Virus record (IMG/VR): IMGVR_UViG_3300029787_000035
Location: 1 to 61,600 of that record
Length of the DNA: 61,600 nt
Strand: one strand, 5' to 3'
From: a virus
Under the pieces are notes generated by a model. It saw nothing but the letters and a program-made list of their open reading frames with translations, did no database searches and was not told the origin of the DNA. Numbering within the stretch: position 1 is the stretch's first letter; every line of letters begins with the position of its first letter. The position numbers and the translations under genes are program-made. Shown here piece after piece: positions 6,560-12,682 of the stretch.

Positions 6560-6759
6560 AAAAAAAAATAAAAAAAAATATTTGTAAGGGTTTTTCTCTA
6601 GGAAACTAGGAAAAACATTGATATACAACAATTCTAGAGCAAAATAGACTAGGAAAACACTAGGAAAATTCCTAGTAATTCTAGGAAAATACTCTGCTTG
6701 AGGCCATTTTCTGCAAAAAAATAAAAATAAAAATGTTTGTAAGGAAGCGTATTAGGAAA
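6539..6759. repeat. Iteron-like CTAGGAAA cluster upstream of the small terminase
   Basis: CTAGGAAA occurs exactly at 6598, 6606, 6649, 6660 and 6681, with TTAGGAAA at 6752 and inverse copies at 6539 (TTTCCTAA) and 6669 (TTCCTAG). A second duplicated element, A-rich sequence followed by TTTGTAAGG, occurs at 6581 and 6736. The 6382-6783 gap otherwise holds only the broken small ORF. Clustered octamers before a terminase gene suit a terminase recognition (pac/cos) site or a replication origin. Confidence 0.6.
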
Positions 6760-6783
6760 AATTTTATGGTATAACAGGTCAAG

Positions 6784-7290
6784 ATGACTAAAAGAAAAAA
6801 TACCTTAAAATCAACATCTGAGCTTACATTGAAGCAAAAAGCATTTGTAGACATATATGTTAGTAACTGGGGAGAGATCTCCAAAACTGAAGCAGCCACA
6901 AGAGCTGGATATACATCTGATAAAAAAGAAGGACCAACTGAAATTGCAAGTAGACTTACCAATCCAAATAAAAATCCTCATGTAGTTAGATATATGGAGA
7001 TGAAATATAACCAAGAATTAAAAAAACATGAAGGCGATAAATTAAAAAAATACAAAAGATTTGAAACATTGAGTAAAAAAGCTGAAGATAAAAAACAATT
7101 TTCTGTAGCTGTAAACGCAGAATATCGTAGTGGACAAATGGCAGGATTCTTTGTAGATAAAAAAGAAGTTACTCATGTTGGATTGGAGGGTATGAGTCGT
7201 GAACAACTTGAAAAAAGGTTATCCGAACTTGAAGGAAAAATCGGAGAAGCCAAAAATATCATTGACGTTACGCCAGAAGAAATTACTTAA
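6784..7290 (+). CDS. terS: Terminase small subunit (probable)
   Basis: 168 residues. The N-terminal part (LTLKQKAFVDIYVSNWG...KTEAATRAGY) matches the helix-turn-helix DNA-binding region of small terminase subunits (Terminase_2 type, 'Lt.KQ..Fv..Y......naT.AA.rAGY'). A long charged helix follows, as expected for the oligomerising domain. The small subunit recognises the packaging site; the repeat cluster directly upstream is a candidate. It lies about 5.4 kb from the large subunit, which is unusual but seen in other phages. Confidence 0.75.
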   Translation: MTKRKNTLKSTSELTLKQKAFVDIYVSNWGEISKTEAATRAGYTSDKKEGPTEIASRLTNPNKNPHVVRYMEMKYNQELKKHEGDKLKKYKRFETLSKKAEDKKQFSVAVNAEYRSGQMAGFFVDKKEVTHVGLEGMSREQLEKRLSELEGKIGEAKNIIDVTPEEIT

Positions 7291-7383
7291 AGATGGTGGC
7301 TTTATGGTAGTGTTTAATGAAATTCATAATAGTCATTTAAACACTTCTGTAGGTATTGTTTCAGTTTTAACTGAGGATAAAAA

Positions 7384-7485
7384 ATGAAAACTTTGAAGAC
7401 ATATGTGGGAAATTTTTTCAAAACTTTGAAGACATATGTGGGAAATTTTTTCAAAACTTTGAAGACATATGTGGGAAATTTATGA
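7384..7485 (+). CDS. Possible 33-residue peptide made of 11-residue repeats
   Basis: The 33-base tandem repeat is open for its whole length from ATG 7384, giving M followed by KTLKTYVGNFF twice and KTLKTYVGNL. It overlaps by ATGA both the stop of a 27-residue ORF (7304-7387, MVVFNEIHNSHL...) and the start of the next gene (7482). These overlaps fit a chain of tiny coupled genes, but they could be chance in a short repeat. Low confidence as a gene. Confidence 0.25.
   Translation: MKTLKTYVGNFFKTLKTYVGNFFKTLKTYVGNL
7387..7482. repeat. Three tandem copies of a 33-bp repeat
   Basis: Units start at 7387, 7420 and 7453 (AAAACTTTGAAGACATATGT...GGGAAATTTTTTC); copies one and two are identical and the third diverges at its last bases. 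Each contains the palindrome CATATG. The unit resembles the 27-bp repeats at 10531-10672 (shared TTTGA-GA, ATGTGG and T tract). Confidence 0.9.
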
Positions 7486-7805
7486 AAACTAAAAAGCTTC
7501 AAAAATCAAAAATTTTAAATTTTAATTTTAAAAATTTAGGAAATAATATTTTAGATTATCCTTATGTTGAGATAAAATGGGTTGATATTGAGGGAGACGC
7601 AGGTTGGAGTTCAACAAAAGATTTAAAAAATCAAAACTTACCTGTATGTGTTTCAAAGGGATATTTATTATCTCAATCAAAAGGTATAACCAGAATATTT
7701 ACAGATTATATTGAGACAAAAGATAAACCAACATTTGATAATATAGGTAATACTACAATAATTCCAACATCTGTAATTCAATCAATAAAAAAAATAAAAC
7801 TTTAA
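7482..7805 (+). CDS. Conserved hypothetical phage protein
   Basis: 107 residues. The core (VEIKWVDIEGDAGWSST...LPVCVSKGYLLSQSKG) and the tail (TTIIPTSVIQSIKKI) match a small conserved phage protein I recognise by pattern (W.D..gd.gW....... ..c.svGyll, then ipk..i.si). It probably forms an SH3-like beta barrel. Function unknown. Confidence 0.7.
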   Translation: MKTKKLQKSKILNFNFKNLGNNILDYPYVEIKWVDIEGDAGWSSTKDLKNQNLPVCVSKGYLLSQSKGITRIFTDYIETKDKPTFDNIGNTTIIPTSVIQSIKKIKL

Positions 7806-7844
7806 TCTTGTAATTAAATTAATAGCGTATATCTCTATGTAATC

Positions 7845-7943
7845 ATGGATAATTTTCTGGCATTTTTAGTAAGATTAATTGTATTTTACCCTATACCCAC
7901 CTTAATTATTATTGTTTTAATTGCCTTTTTTGGCATAAAATAA
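7845..7943 (+). CDS. Tiny membrane peptide, copy 1
   Basis: 32 residues: MDNFLAFLVRLIVFYPIP then a hydrophobic stretch ending FFGIK. It is almost entirely one membrane span. It closely matches the 29-residue peptide at 11534-11623 in length, order of residues and the VFYPIP centre, which makes both credible as real genes despite their size. Role unknown; could modulate the host membrane. Confidence 0.6.
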   Translation: MDNFLAFLVRLIVFYPIPTLIIIVLIAFFGIK

Positions 7944-7947
7944 ACAT

Positions 7948-7975
7948 TTGACAAAATAATCTAATATCTTATATT
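7948..7975 (+). promoter_or_regulatory. Candidate sigma70-type promoter
   Basis: TTGACA (7948-7953) and TATATT (7970-7975) are separated by 16 bases, ahead of the gene starting at 8025. Confidence 0.45.
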
Positions 7976-8024
7976 CATGGGATATGAATATAAAACTAAC
8001 AAAAAAACTAACAAAGGAGCAATA

Positions 8025-8621
8025 ATGGGATTTGATCTAACAGGTATGAACCCAAAAAACTTACACTTTCAAGAACCAAAAAGACCAGATAATTTATTTG
8101 ATCTTCCAAAAGAAGAGCAAGATAAATATTTTGAAAAACAAAATGAGTATCATAATCAATCTGGGACTTATTTTAGAAACAATGTTTGGTGGTGGAGACC
8201 ACTTGCAGATTATGTTTTAAGATTTACAAAAGTAATTCCAGAAGAACAACAAGAATCTTGGGGTTATAATGATTGTACCGAGATATCTCAAGAAGATGCA
8301 GAAATGATATCACAACAATTAGATCATTTAATTAAAACAGGTCATTGTAAATCGTATGCAGTTCAGTTTGAAAGAATAAGAAAAAAAATTGAAAAACAAA
8401 ATGATAAGGTAGAAAAAGAGTTAGATAAATTTTGTAAATCAGTTGAAAAAAAACTTGGTAAGACTAATCTTGCACCAAACGATTTTCCAAAAGAAGACAA
8501 GAAAAAATGGGATAGTATTTATGAAAAGAAAAATCATAATGGCAGTTATCCTTTTTCTGTTGATAATGTAAAAGAGTTTTCAGAGTTTTGTAGAAATTCT
8601 GGTGGCTTTACTATTGGATAA
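8025..8621 (+). CDS. Conserved phage protein of the MGFDLTG / YFRNNVWWWRPL family
   Basis: 198 residues from ATG 8025, which has AAGGAG six bases upstream; an in-frame ATG at 7977 lacks such a site. The N-terminal MGFDLTGMNP, the YFRNNVWWWRPLADYV segment and the C-terminal SYPFSVDNVKEFSEFCRNSGGF are hallmarks of a widespread phage and bacterial family of unknown function. The middle holds a charged coiled coil where relatives have a CxxC zinc motif. A promoter lies upstream and a terminator downstream, so it is probably monocistronic. Confidence 0.8.
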   Translation: MGFDLTGMNPKNLHFQEPKRPDNLFDLPKEEQDKYFEKQNEYHNQSGTYFRNNVWWWRPLADYVLRFTKVIPEEQQESWGYNDCTEISQEDAEMISQQLDHLIKTGHCKSYAVQFERIRKKIEKQNDKVEKELDKFCKSVEKKLGKTNLAPNDFPKEDKKKWDSIYEKKNHNGSYPFSVDNVKEFSEFCRNSGGFTIG

Positions 8622-8671
8622 CAAAATTTTTTGTTTGTTTTTAACGATTGTTAAAAAATAAAAACAAACTT

Positions 8672-8712
8672 GAGTACCCTCTGAAAATAATTCATTGAGG
8701 GTACTCTTTATT
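8672..8712 (+). terminator. Rho-independent terminator
   Basis: GAGTACCCTC (8672-8681) pairs with GAGGGTACTC (8697-8706); the loop contains a further TGAA/TTCA pairing, and TTTATT follows. A second A/T hairpin (GTTTGTTTTTAAC / GTTAAAAA) lies just upstream at about 8633-8670. It ends the transcript of the gene at 8025. Confidence 0.75.
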
Positions 8713-8734
8713 AACAACTAACAATGGAGCAAAA

Positions 8735-9346
8735 ATGAGTAATAAACAAATAAGCAAAGATAATAGAGAATATTGGCAGAGAAAATTATCAAGTAAATTT
8801 GATGATAAAAAAAGTGCCATTAGATCTTTACATCAAGCAGAAATAAATGAAACAACTCAAAAAAACTTTCCAATTTTTAAAAAAAGATTAGGAATTGAAA
8901 AAGATATAGAAAACTATCTGAAAGTTGAAAAAGAGTTTAATGACTATTCTAAAAATTACCAAAAGAGACTTGAAGAAAAAAGAGAAATGGTAAAAAAACT
9001 TTTTTCTGTAATCAGAGATAAATTGGTTAATTGGTCAGAAACTCGTCAATGGGATACTTACGATCTTCCTAAATACGATTATGAAAGTAAGATGTATGAT
9101 TTAAAAGATAGGTTAGATAATTTTTTAAAATCACAATGCAAAGAAGAAACAAAAAATGCATTTTATAAATCTAAAAAAGGTTTAGAATTGCAGAAACTTG
9201 ATGAGTTAGAAGAAAAAGCAACTGATCTATTACATAGTGACATGATTGGTTCAGAGGTATTACAACAAATATCTTTGATTGCTAAACAAACTCAAATCAA
9301 TATGACAATTCCAACAGATACAATTAAATCATTACCTAATGGTTAG
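8735..9346 (+). CDS. Hypothetical helical protein
   Basis: 203 residues, Lys/Glu-rich and predicted mostly helical with coiled-coil stretches (about residues 45-90 and 140-165). No family recognised. TGGAG lies 6 bases before the ATG. It overlaps the next gene by 8 bases. Confidence 0.7.
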   Translation: MSNKQISKDNREYWQRKLSSKFDDKKSAIRSLHQAEINETTQKNFPIFKKRLGIEKDIENYLKVEKEFNDYSKNYQKRLEEKREMVKKLFSVIRDKLVNWSETRQWDTYDLPKYDYESKMYDLKDRLDNFLKSQCKEETKNAFYKSKKGLELQKLDELEEKATDLLHSDMIGSEVLQQISLIAKQTQINMTIPTDTIKSLPNG

Positions 9347-9551
9347 TATTGAGAGACTTGTTAAAATATATAATAACTTTGGCGATAGAGAAAATCTATC
9401 GCCATTGTGTAGTGCAGATGAGATGTTATTTGATGACAACCTCACAATTAAACAAAGAACTTGGATTGAAAGATTTATTGTTGTTTGGGATTATGCAACA
9501 AATCTTGATGTTCAACTTCATAAAATAAGTGCTATGGCAAGAAAGGAGTAA
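9339..9551 (+). CDS. Small hypothetical protein
   Basis: 70 residues containing NLTIKQRTWIERFIVVWDYATN, a helical segment. No family recognised. It overlaps the upstream gene and ends 2 bases before the next, with a GGAG close to its own stop serving the next start. Confidence 0.65.
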   Translation: MVSIERLVKIYNNFGDRENLSPLCSADEMLFDDNLTIKQRTWIERFIVVWDYATNLDVQLHKISAMARKE

Positions 9552-9553
9552 TT

Positions 9554-10015
9554 ATGGCTAAATATTCAAAAAATATTGAAGACATAAAAAGTGCAGTAAA
9601 AGAAAATCAATTAGTATGTGATAAAAACAATGCTTATTACATTACTTACAATAGAGACCAAGACGAATTTTTTATTATTTGTAGAAGTAATAATTATACT
9701 ATTGGCTTATCTCATATTGATAAAAAAACTAATAAAGAAAAAATTAATATGGGTGAACCAAAAGGTTATTGGCTTATACATACAATAGATGAAACTTGGG
9801 CTATGAGAATAGCAAAGTATTTAGAGGGAAGAACTATTGTTAGAGTTGATTATTGTTCAGAAGAAGAAATGGAAAATCAAGGTTGGCATTGTCAACCAAT
9901 TCAAATTCTTTTAGACAATGGAACTTGGCTTACACCAACAAGTGATGATGAGGGAAATAATGGTGGTGCAATTCATACAAATATAAAAGAATTGCCAATT
10001 ATTCCTGTAATCTGA
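9554..10015 (+). CDS. Hypothetical protein
   Basis: 153 residues, alpha/beta pattern with aromatic residues (GYWLIHTIDETWAMRIAKYL), no recognised domain. It is the last gene of a three-gene unit between the terminators at 8672 and 10071. Confidence 0.65.
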   Translation: MAKYSKNIEDIKSAVKENQLVCDKNNAYYITYNRDQDEFFIICRSNNYTIGLSHIDKKTNKEKINMGEPKGYWLIHTIDETWAMRIAKYLEGRTIVRVDYCSEEEMENQGWHCQPIQILLDNGTWLTPTSDDEGNNGGAIHTNIKELPIIPVI

Positions 10016-10070
10016 TATAATAAAATTCTTGATATTTGGGATACACAGACAACCAAGTATCTTGATTAAA

Positions 10071-10107
10071 GCCCTAATAAAGCGAGAGTGGAGTTAGGGC
10101 TTTTTTT
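10071..10107 (+). terminator. Rho-independent terminator
   Basis: GCCCTAA (10071-10077) pairs with TTAGGGC (10094-10100), followed by seven T residues (10101-10107). Confidence 0.8.
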
Positions 10108-10129
10108 ATGTTATTGACCTAATAACATA

Positions 10130-10495
10130 ATGAAAAAATCAGAGAGTAATTTGTGGAAACGCATAAAAAATCTTAAGTTAAAAGGTCAATTATTTCGCAT
10201 AGAAAGTAATACAATTAATGGAATTCCAGATGTTTATTGGTTGATAAATAACAAAAGTATTTGGATTGAACTTAAGTCAAATGATGTCAAGAATATTGGT
10301 TTATCAAAGTATCAGATTAATTGGCATTTAACACATTTTAAAAATGGTGGCACTTCATTTATCTTGCGAGAAGACCTCTCGCAGAGACCACCTCAAAATT
10401 TACAAATTTTCGTGGTTCGTGAACCGAGAACCATTACTCGTGCCTACTCATCACTCAATTTAAAAGATGCATTAAAAAAAATCCAAGACGCATGA
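10130..10495 (+). CDS. PD-(D/E)XK nuclease, VRR-NUC / resolvase-like
   Basis: 121 residues. Catalytic pattern of the PD-(D/E)XK fold is visible: Glu25 (RIES), GIPDVY with Asp34, IELK with Glu47 and Lys49, and Gln62 (LSKYQ). This layout fits the stand-alone VRR-NUC nucleases of phages, which cut branched or flap DNA. It probably helps resolve replication or packaging intermediates. It sits alone between a terminator and a hairpin. Confidence 0.75.
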   Translation: MKKSESNLWKRIKNLKLKGQLFRIESNTINGIPDVYWLINNKSIWIELKSNDVKNIGLSKYQINWHLTHFKNGGTSFILREDLSQRPPQNLQIFVVREPRTITRAYSSLNLKDALKKIQDA

Positions 10496-10513
10496 ACCTC
10501 GTCTCACGATTTC

Positions 10514-10540
10514 TTTACGCACAACGAAGTTGTGCGTAAA
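10514..10540. terminator. Perfect 12-bp hairpin with a GAA loop
   Basis: TTTACGCACAAC (10514-10525), loop GAA, GTTGTGCGTAAA (10529-10540). The right arm is also the first half of the first 27-bp repeat. It follows the nuclease gene; no T tract follows directly, so it may be a protein-binding or mRNA-processing site. Confidence 0.6.
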
Positions 10541-10672
10541 GTTTGAGATTGCATGTGGAATTTTTACATTAACCATTGAGCTTTATATGTGCGTAAAGTT
10601 TGAGATTGTATGTGGGCTTTTTTGTTTTTTATATATACCTTTACATGTGCGTAAAGTTTGAGATTGCATGTG
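10531..10672. repeat. Three spaced 27-bp direct repeats
   Basis: TGTGCGTAAAGTTTGAGA.. with the end TTG(C/T)ATGTG occurs at 10531-10557, 10588-10614 and 10646-10672, with intervals of 30 and 31 bases. The first and third copies are identical; the second has one change. The intervals are T-rich and end alike (ctttata, cctttaca), and a similar stretch follows copy three, so this is a degenerate tandem repeat of about 57 bases. The 10496-10832 gap holds only this array, the hairpin and a promoter. Confidence 0.85.
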
Positions 10673-10770
10673 AGGATTTTTCGTTTTCTTATTTACCTTT
10701 ATATATAAATAAAAATTATTTTTTATTTGGTCCTGAAGCTGGGGCAGCAGCTAGCAGCTAAAATAAAAAG

Positions 10771-10799
10771 TTGACAGCTAACGGCTCCCGCTGTAATAA
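10771..10799 (+). promoter_or_regulatory. Candidate sigma70-type promoter
   Basis: TTGACA (10771-10776), 17-base spacer, TAATAA (10794-10799), about 34 bases before the ATG at 10833. A GC-rich, CAGC/AGCT-rich stretch lies immediately upstream. Confidence 0.5.
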
Positions 10800-10832
10800 G
10801 ATTTATTAACTAACTAAAAAGGAAATAAAAAA

Positions 10833-11534
10833 ATGACTCTATTAAATTATTACAGCCAAACAAAAATGGCTAAGGGGGAAGCGTTTGGATATAAAACAGC
10901 TATTTTACATTTTGCGCCATATGATATGAGTGGCAGGAACGTTTGCCCAAAAGCTACCCTGGGGCCTGGTGGATGTGTTAAGCCTTGTTTAAATACATCA
11001 GGCCGGGGCCAAATGAATTCAGTGCAGCAGGCTCGAATAAATAAAACTAATTATTTTTGGAATAACAAAAACGGATTTTTGTGGGAGCTTTCAAAAGAAA
11101 TACAGACCCTGAAGCTAAGAGCTGCTCGAGCTGGTTTTAAATTTGCCGTAAGACTCAACGGCACCAGTGACTTACCATGGTTTAAATATAAAGTTGATGG
11201 AGGTGGCAGCCTTATGGATCTCCATCCTGATGTACAATTTTACGACTATTCAAAGGTCCTTAACTATCTTGATCATGGTAAAAAAAATTATCATGTTACC
11301 TTCAGTGACTCGGGCACTAATGATCAGGACCAATTAGCTGCTATAGCTAAGGGCGCAAATGTTGCCGTAGTCTTTAAGGATAAGCTGCCGTCTACCTGGA
11401 TGAGTCGTAAAGTAATAGACGGTGATGCGCATGATTTACGCTTTAAGGATCCGTCAGGCGTGGTTGTGGGTTTGGTAGCTAAAGGACTCGGTAAAAAAGT
11501 TGAGGTGAATTCCTTCATTAAGGTAGCATCGTAA
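10833..11534 (+). CDS. gp88-like (DUF7227) phage protein
   Basis: 233 residues. The sequence matches the 'gene product 88' family I recognise in phages: KGEAFGYKTAILHFAP near the start, cysteine motif NVCPKATLGPGGCVKPCLN, VQQARINKT, VRLNGTSDLPW, QFYDYSKV, NYHVTFS, NVAVVFK and VIDGDAHDLRFKDP. The conserved cysteines suggest a metal or Fe-S site. Biochemical function is unknown. It has its own promoter and shares its last base with the next tiny gene. Confidence 0.8.
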   Translation: MTLLNYYSQTKMAKGEAFGYKTAILHFAPYDMSGRNVCPKATLGPGGCVKPCLNTSGRGQMNSVQQARINKTNYFWNNKNGFLWELSKEIQTLKLRAARAGFKFAVRLNGTSDLPWFKYKVDGGGSLMDLHPDVQFYDYSKVLNYLDHGKKNYHVTFSDSGTNDQDQLAAIAKGANVAVVFKDKLPSTWMSRKVIDGDAHDLRFKDPSGVVVGLVAKGLGKKVEVNSFIKVAS

Positions 11535-11623
11535 TGGATGCATTCTTAGCGTTACTTGTTCGGATCCTGGTATTTTATCCAATACCATTATTAGTATTAC
11601 TTGCAATTATAGTACTAGTTTAG
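11534..11623 (+). CDS. Tiny membrane peptide, copy 2
   Basis: 29 residues: MDAFLALLVRILVFYPIP then a hydrophobic tail. It starts within the stop of the gp88-like gene (TAATG) and parallels the 32-residue peptide at 7845-7943. Duplication and conserved layout argue for function. Single membrane span; role unknown. Confidence 0.65.
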   Translation: MDAFLALLVRILVFYPIPLLVLLAIIVLV

Positions 11624-11635
11624 AATCATTATAAA

Positions 11636-11662
11636 CTACAGCCCTACAACTTAGGGCTGTAG
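11636..11662. terminator. 10-bp hairpin after the gp88-like unit
   Basis: CTACAGCCCT (11636-11645) pairs with AGGGCTGTAG (11653-11662) around a 7-base loop. It is followed by a duplicated AGCAGCTCAAA and an A tract, not a T tract, so it is an imperfect terminator candidate. Confidence 0.5.
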
Positions 11663-11777
11663 CAGCTCAAAAGCAGCTCAAAAAAAAATAAATTATTTTG
11701 TTGACTTCCTATAATCTCCCATTAAAGTGGGCTATGTGTTAAACATAAAAAAACAAACTAACAAATAGGAGTTAAAA

Positions 11778-12107
11778 ATGAAAACACAAACAATAAAAAA
11801 ACATAAACAACTAGAGGCAAATATAAATAAAAAATTGTTTTTAGCTTGTAAAGTTAACGAAAAAAGAAAATCATCTAATAAATTGTGGGTTGATGTTAAG
11901 GAGGAGGCGTTACCTATAGTCGAAGAGCGTGGAGGTTTTGTTATAGGTCAATTCCAAAACTTCGATTATTCATTAGAGACAATCAAAAAGAATACAACTC
12001 GATTTGATATAAAAGGGTTTAAAGAAAACTACCCTGAATTATATAAAACCTATTTAATAGATGGACAATCAATCGAGTTAAAAACAAACTACAAAAAGAT
12101 AAAATAA
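11778..12107 (+). CDS. Hypothetical protein
   Basis: 109 residues, basic, with no recognised domain. GGAG lies 7 bases before the ATG, and TTGACT at 11701 may be part of its promoter. It overlaps the next gene by one base. Confidence 0.65.
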   Translation: MKTQTIKKHKQLEANINKKLFLACKVNEKRKSSNKLWVDVKEEALPIVEERGGFVIGQFQNFDYSLETIKKNTTRFDIKGFKENYPELYKTYLIDGQSIELKTNYKKIK

Positions 12108-12259
12108 TGGAGATAGCATTATATATATTTTTAATCTTAATTAGTTTCACAATTGCATTCTTAGGCGTAATTGTACTATTTACGATTGATCCGTGGACGG
12201 GGTTTATTCTGTCCACGGGTGGGATTATTTTATCATTAAGAACTATAGGGAGGGTTTAA
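12107..12259 (+). CDS. Small two-span membrane protein
   Basis: 50 residues. Two hydrophobic segments (residues about 4-25 and 33-44) are separated by DPWTG. The ATG shares a base with the previous stop (TAATG), and the next gene starts two bases after its own stop with GGGAGG in front. Function unknown. Confidence 0.55.
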   Translation: MEIALYIFLILISFTIAFLGVIVLFTIDPWTGFILSTGGIILSLRTIGRV

Positions 12260-12260
12260 T

Positions 12261-12458
12261 ATGGCTAGATTATCTTACCGTACATGGTTTATAAATTGTA
12301 AACCATTAAAAAACGAGGCAAGGGACTGGCAACTTGAATTGGAGAAGGGCAACACAATTCACACCTTTACCATTTCTAATAAAAAGAAATTATTAGATGT
12401 TGAATATTTCGCATATAAAAAGATTGACGAATATATTAACGAGGAAATAAAAAAATAA
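12261..12458 (+). CDS. Small hypothetical protein
   Basis: 65 residues, WFINCKPLKNEARDWQLELEKG then a charged helix. GGGAGG precedes the ATG. It is the last of a three-gene unit and is followed by a strong hairpin. Not recognised. Confidence 0.6.
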   Translation: MARLSYRTWFINCKPLKNEARDWQLELEKGNTIHTFTISNKKKLLDVEYFAYKKIDEYINEEIKK

Positions 12459-12473
12459 GATAAGATCTTAAAA

Positions 12474-12498
12474 CATATGCCCACGGTGTGGGCATATG
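12474..12498. terminator. Perfect 11-bp hairpin before the large terminase
   Basis: CATATGCCCAC (12474-12484), loop GGT, GTGGGCATATG (12488-12498). The stem is strong for this genome. No T tract follows on the plus strand. It separates the accessory block from the packaging and structural block. Confidence 0.55.
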
Positions 12499-12682
12499 GC
12501 TCCCACCTATAGAGGTACCAACCAAAATCCAAAAATTAAAAATTTTATTTTTTATTTTTTTAGGATTTTTTTTTCTGCTGTTTACTAACTTTACCTTTAC
12601 TTGATATGACAGATAGAAGTAGTAAGGCTTCCTAGAATTAGGGGGTAGATTTAATGGGGACCCAAGGGTATAGTAAATTAAG

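Noticed and set aside
6466-6560. Possible tRNA around GGTTCACGGGG
   Set aside because: No cloverleaf could be formed and no T-loop consensus GTTCRANYC is present; the stretch reads better as a broken peptide gene.
7314-7502. Minus-strand ORF with KFPTYVFKVLK repeats
   Set aside because: It exists only because the 33-bp repeat is open in several frames; no ribosome site and no supporting neighbours.
10531-10672. Mini-CRISPR array
   Set aside because: No cas genes, only three repeats, and the intervals resemble each other and end alike, which fits a degenerate tandem repeat better.
11701-11727. Second promoter with TTGACT and TATAAT only 3 bases apart
   Set aside because: The spacing does not fit sigma70; a TTAAAG at the right distance is too weak to call.
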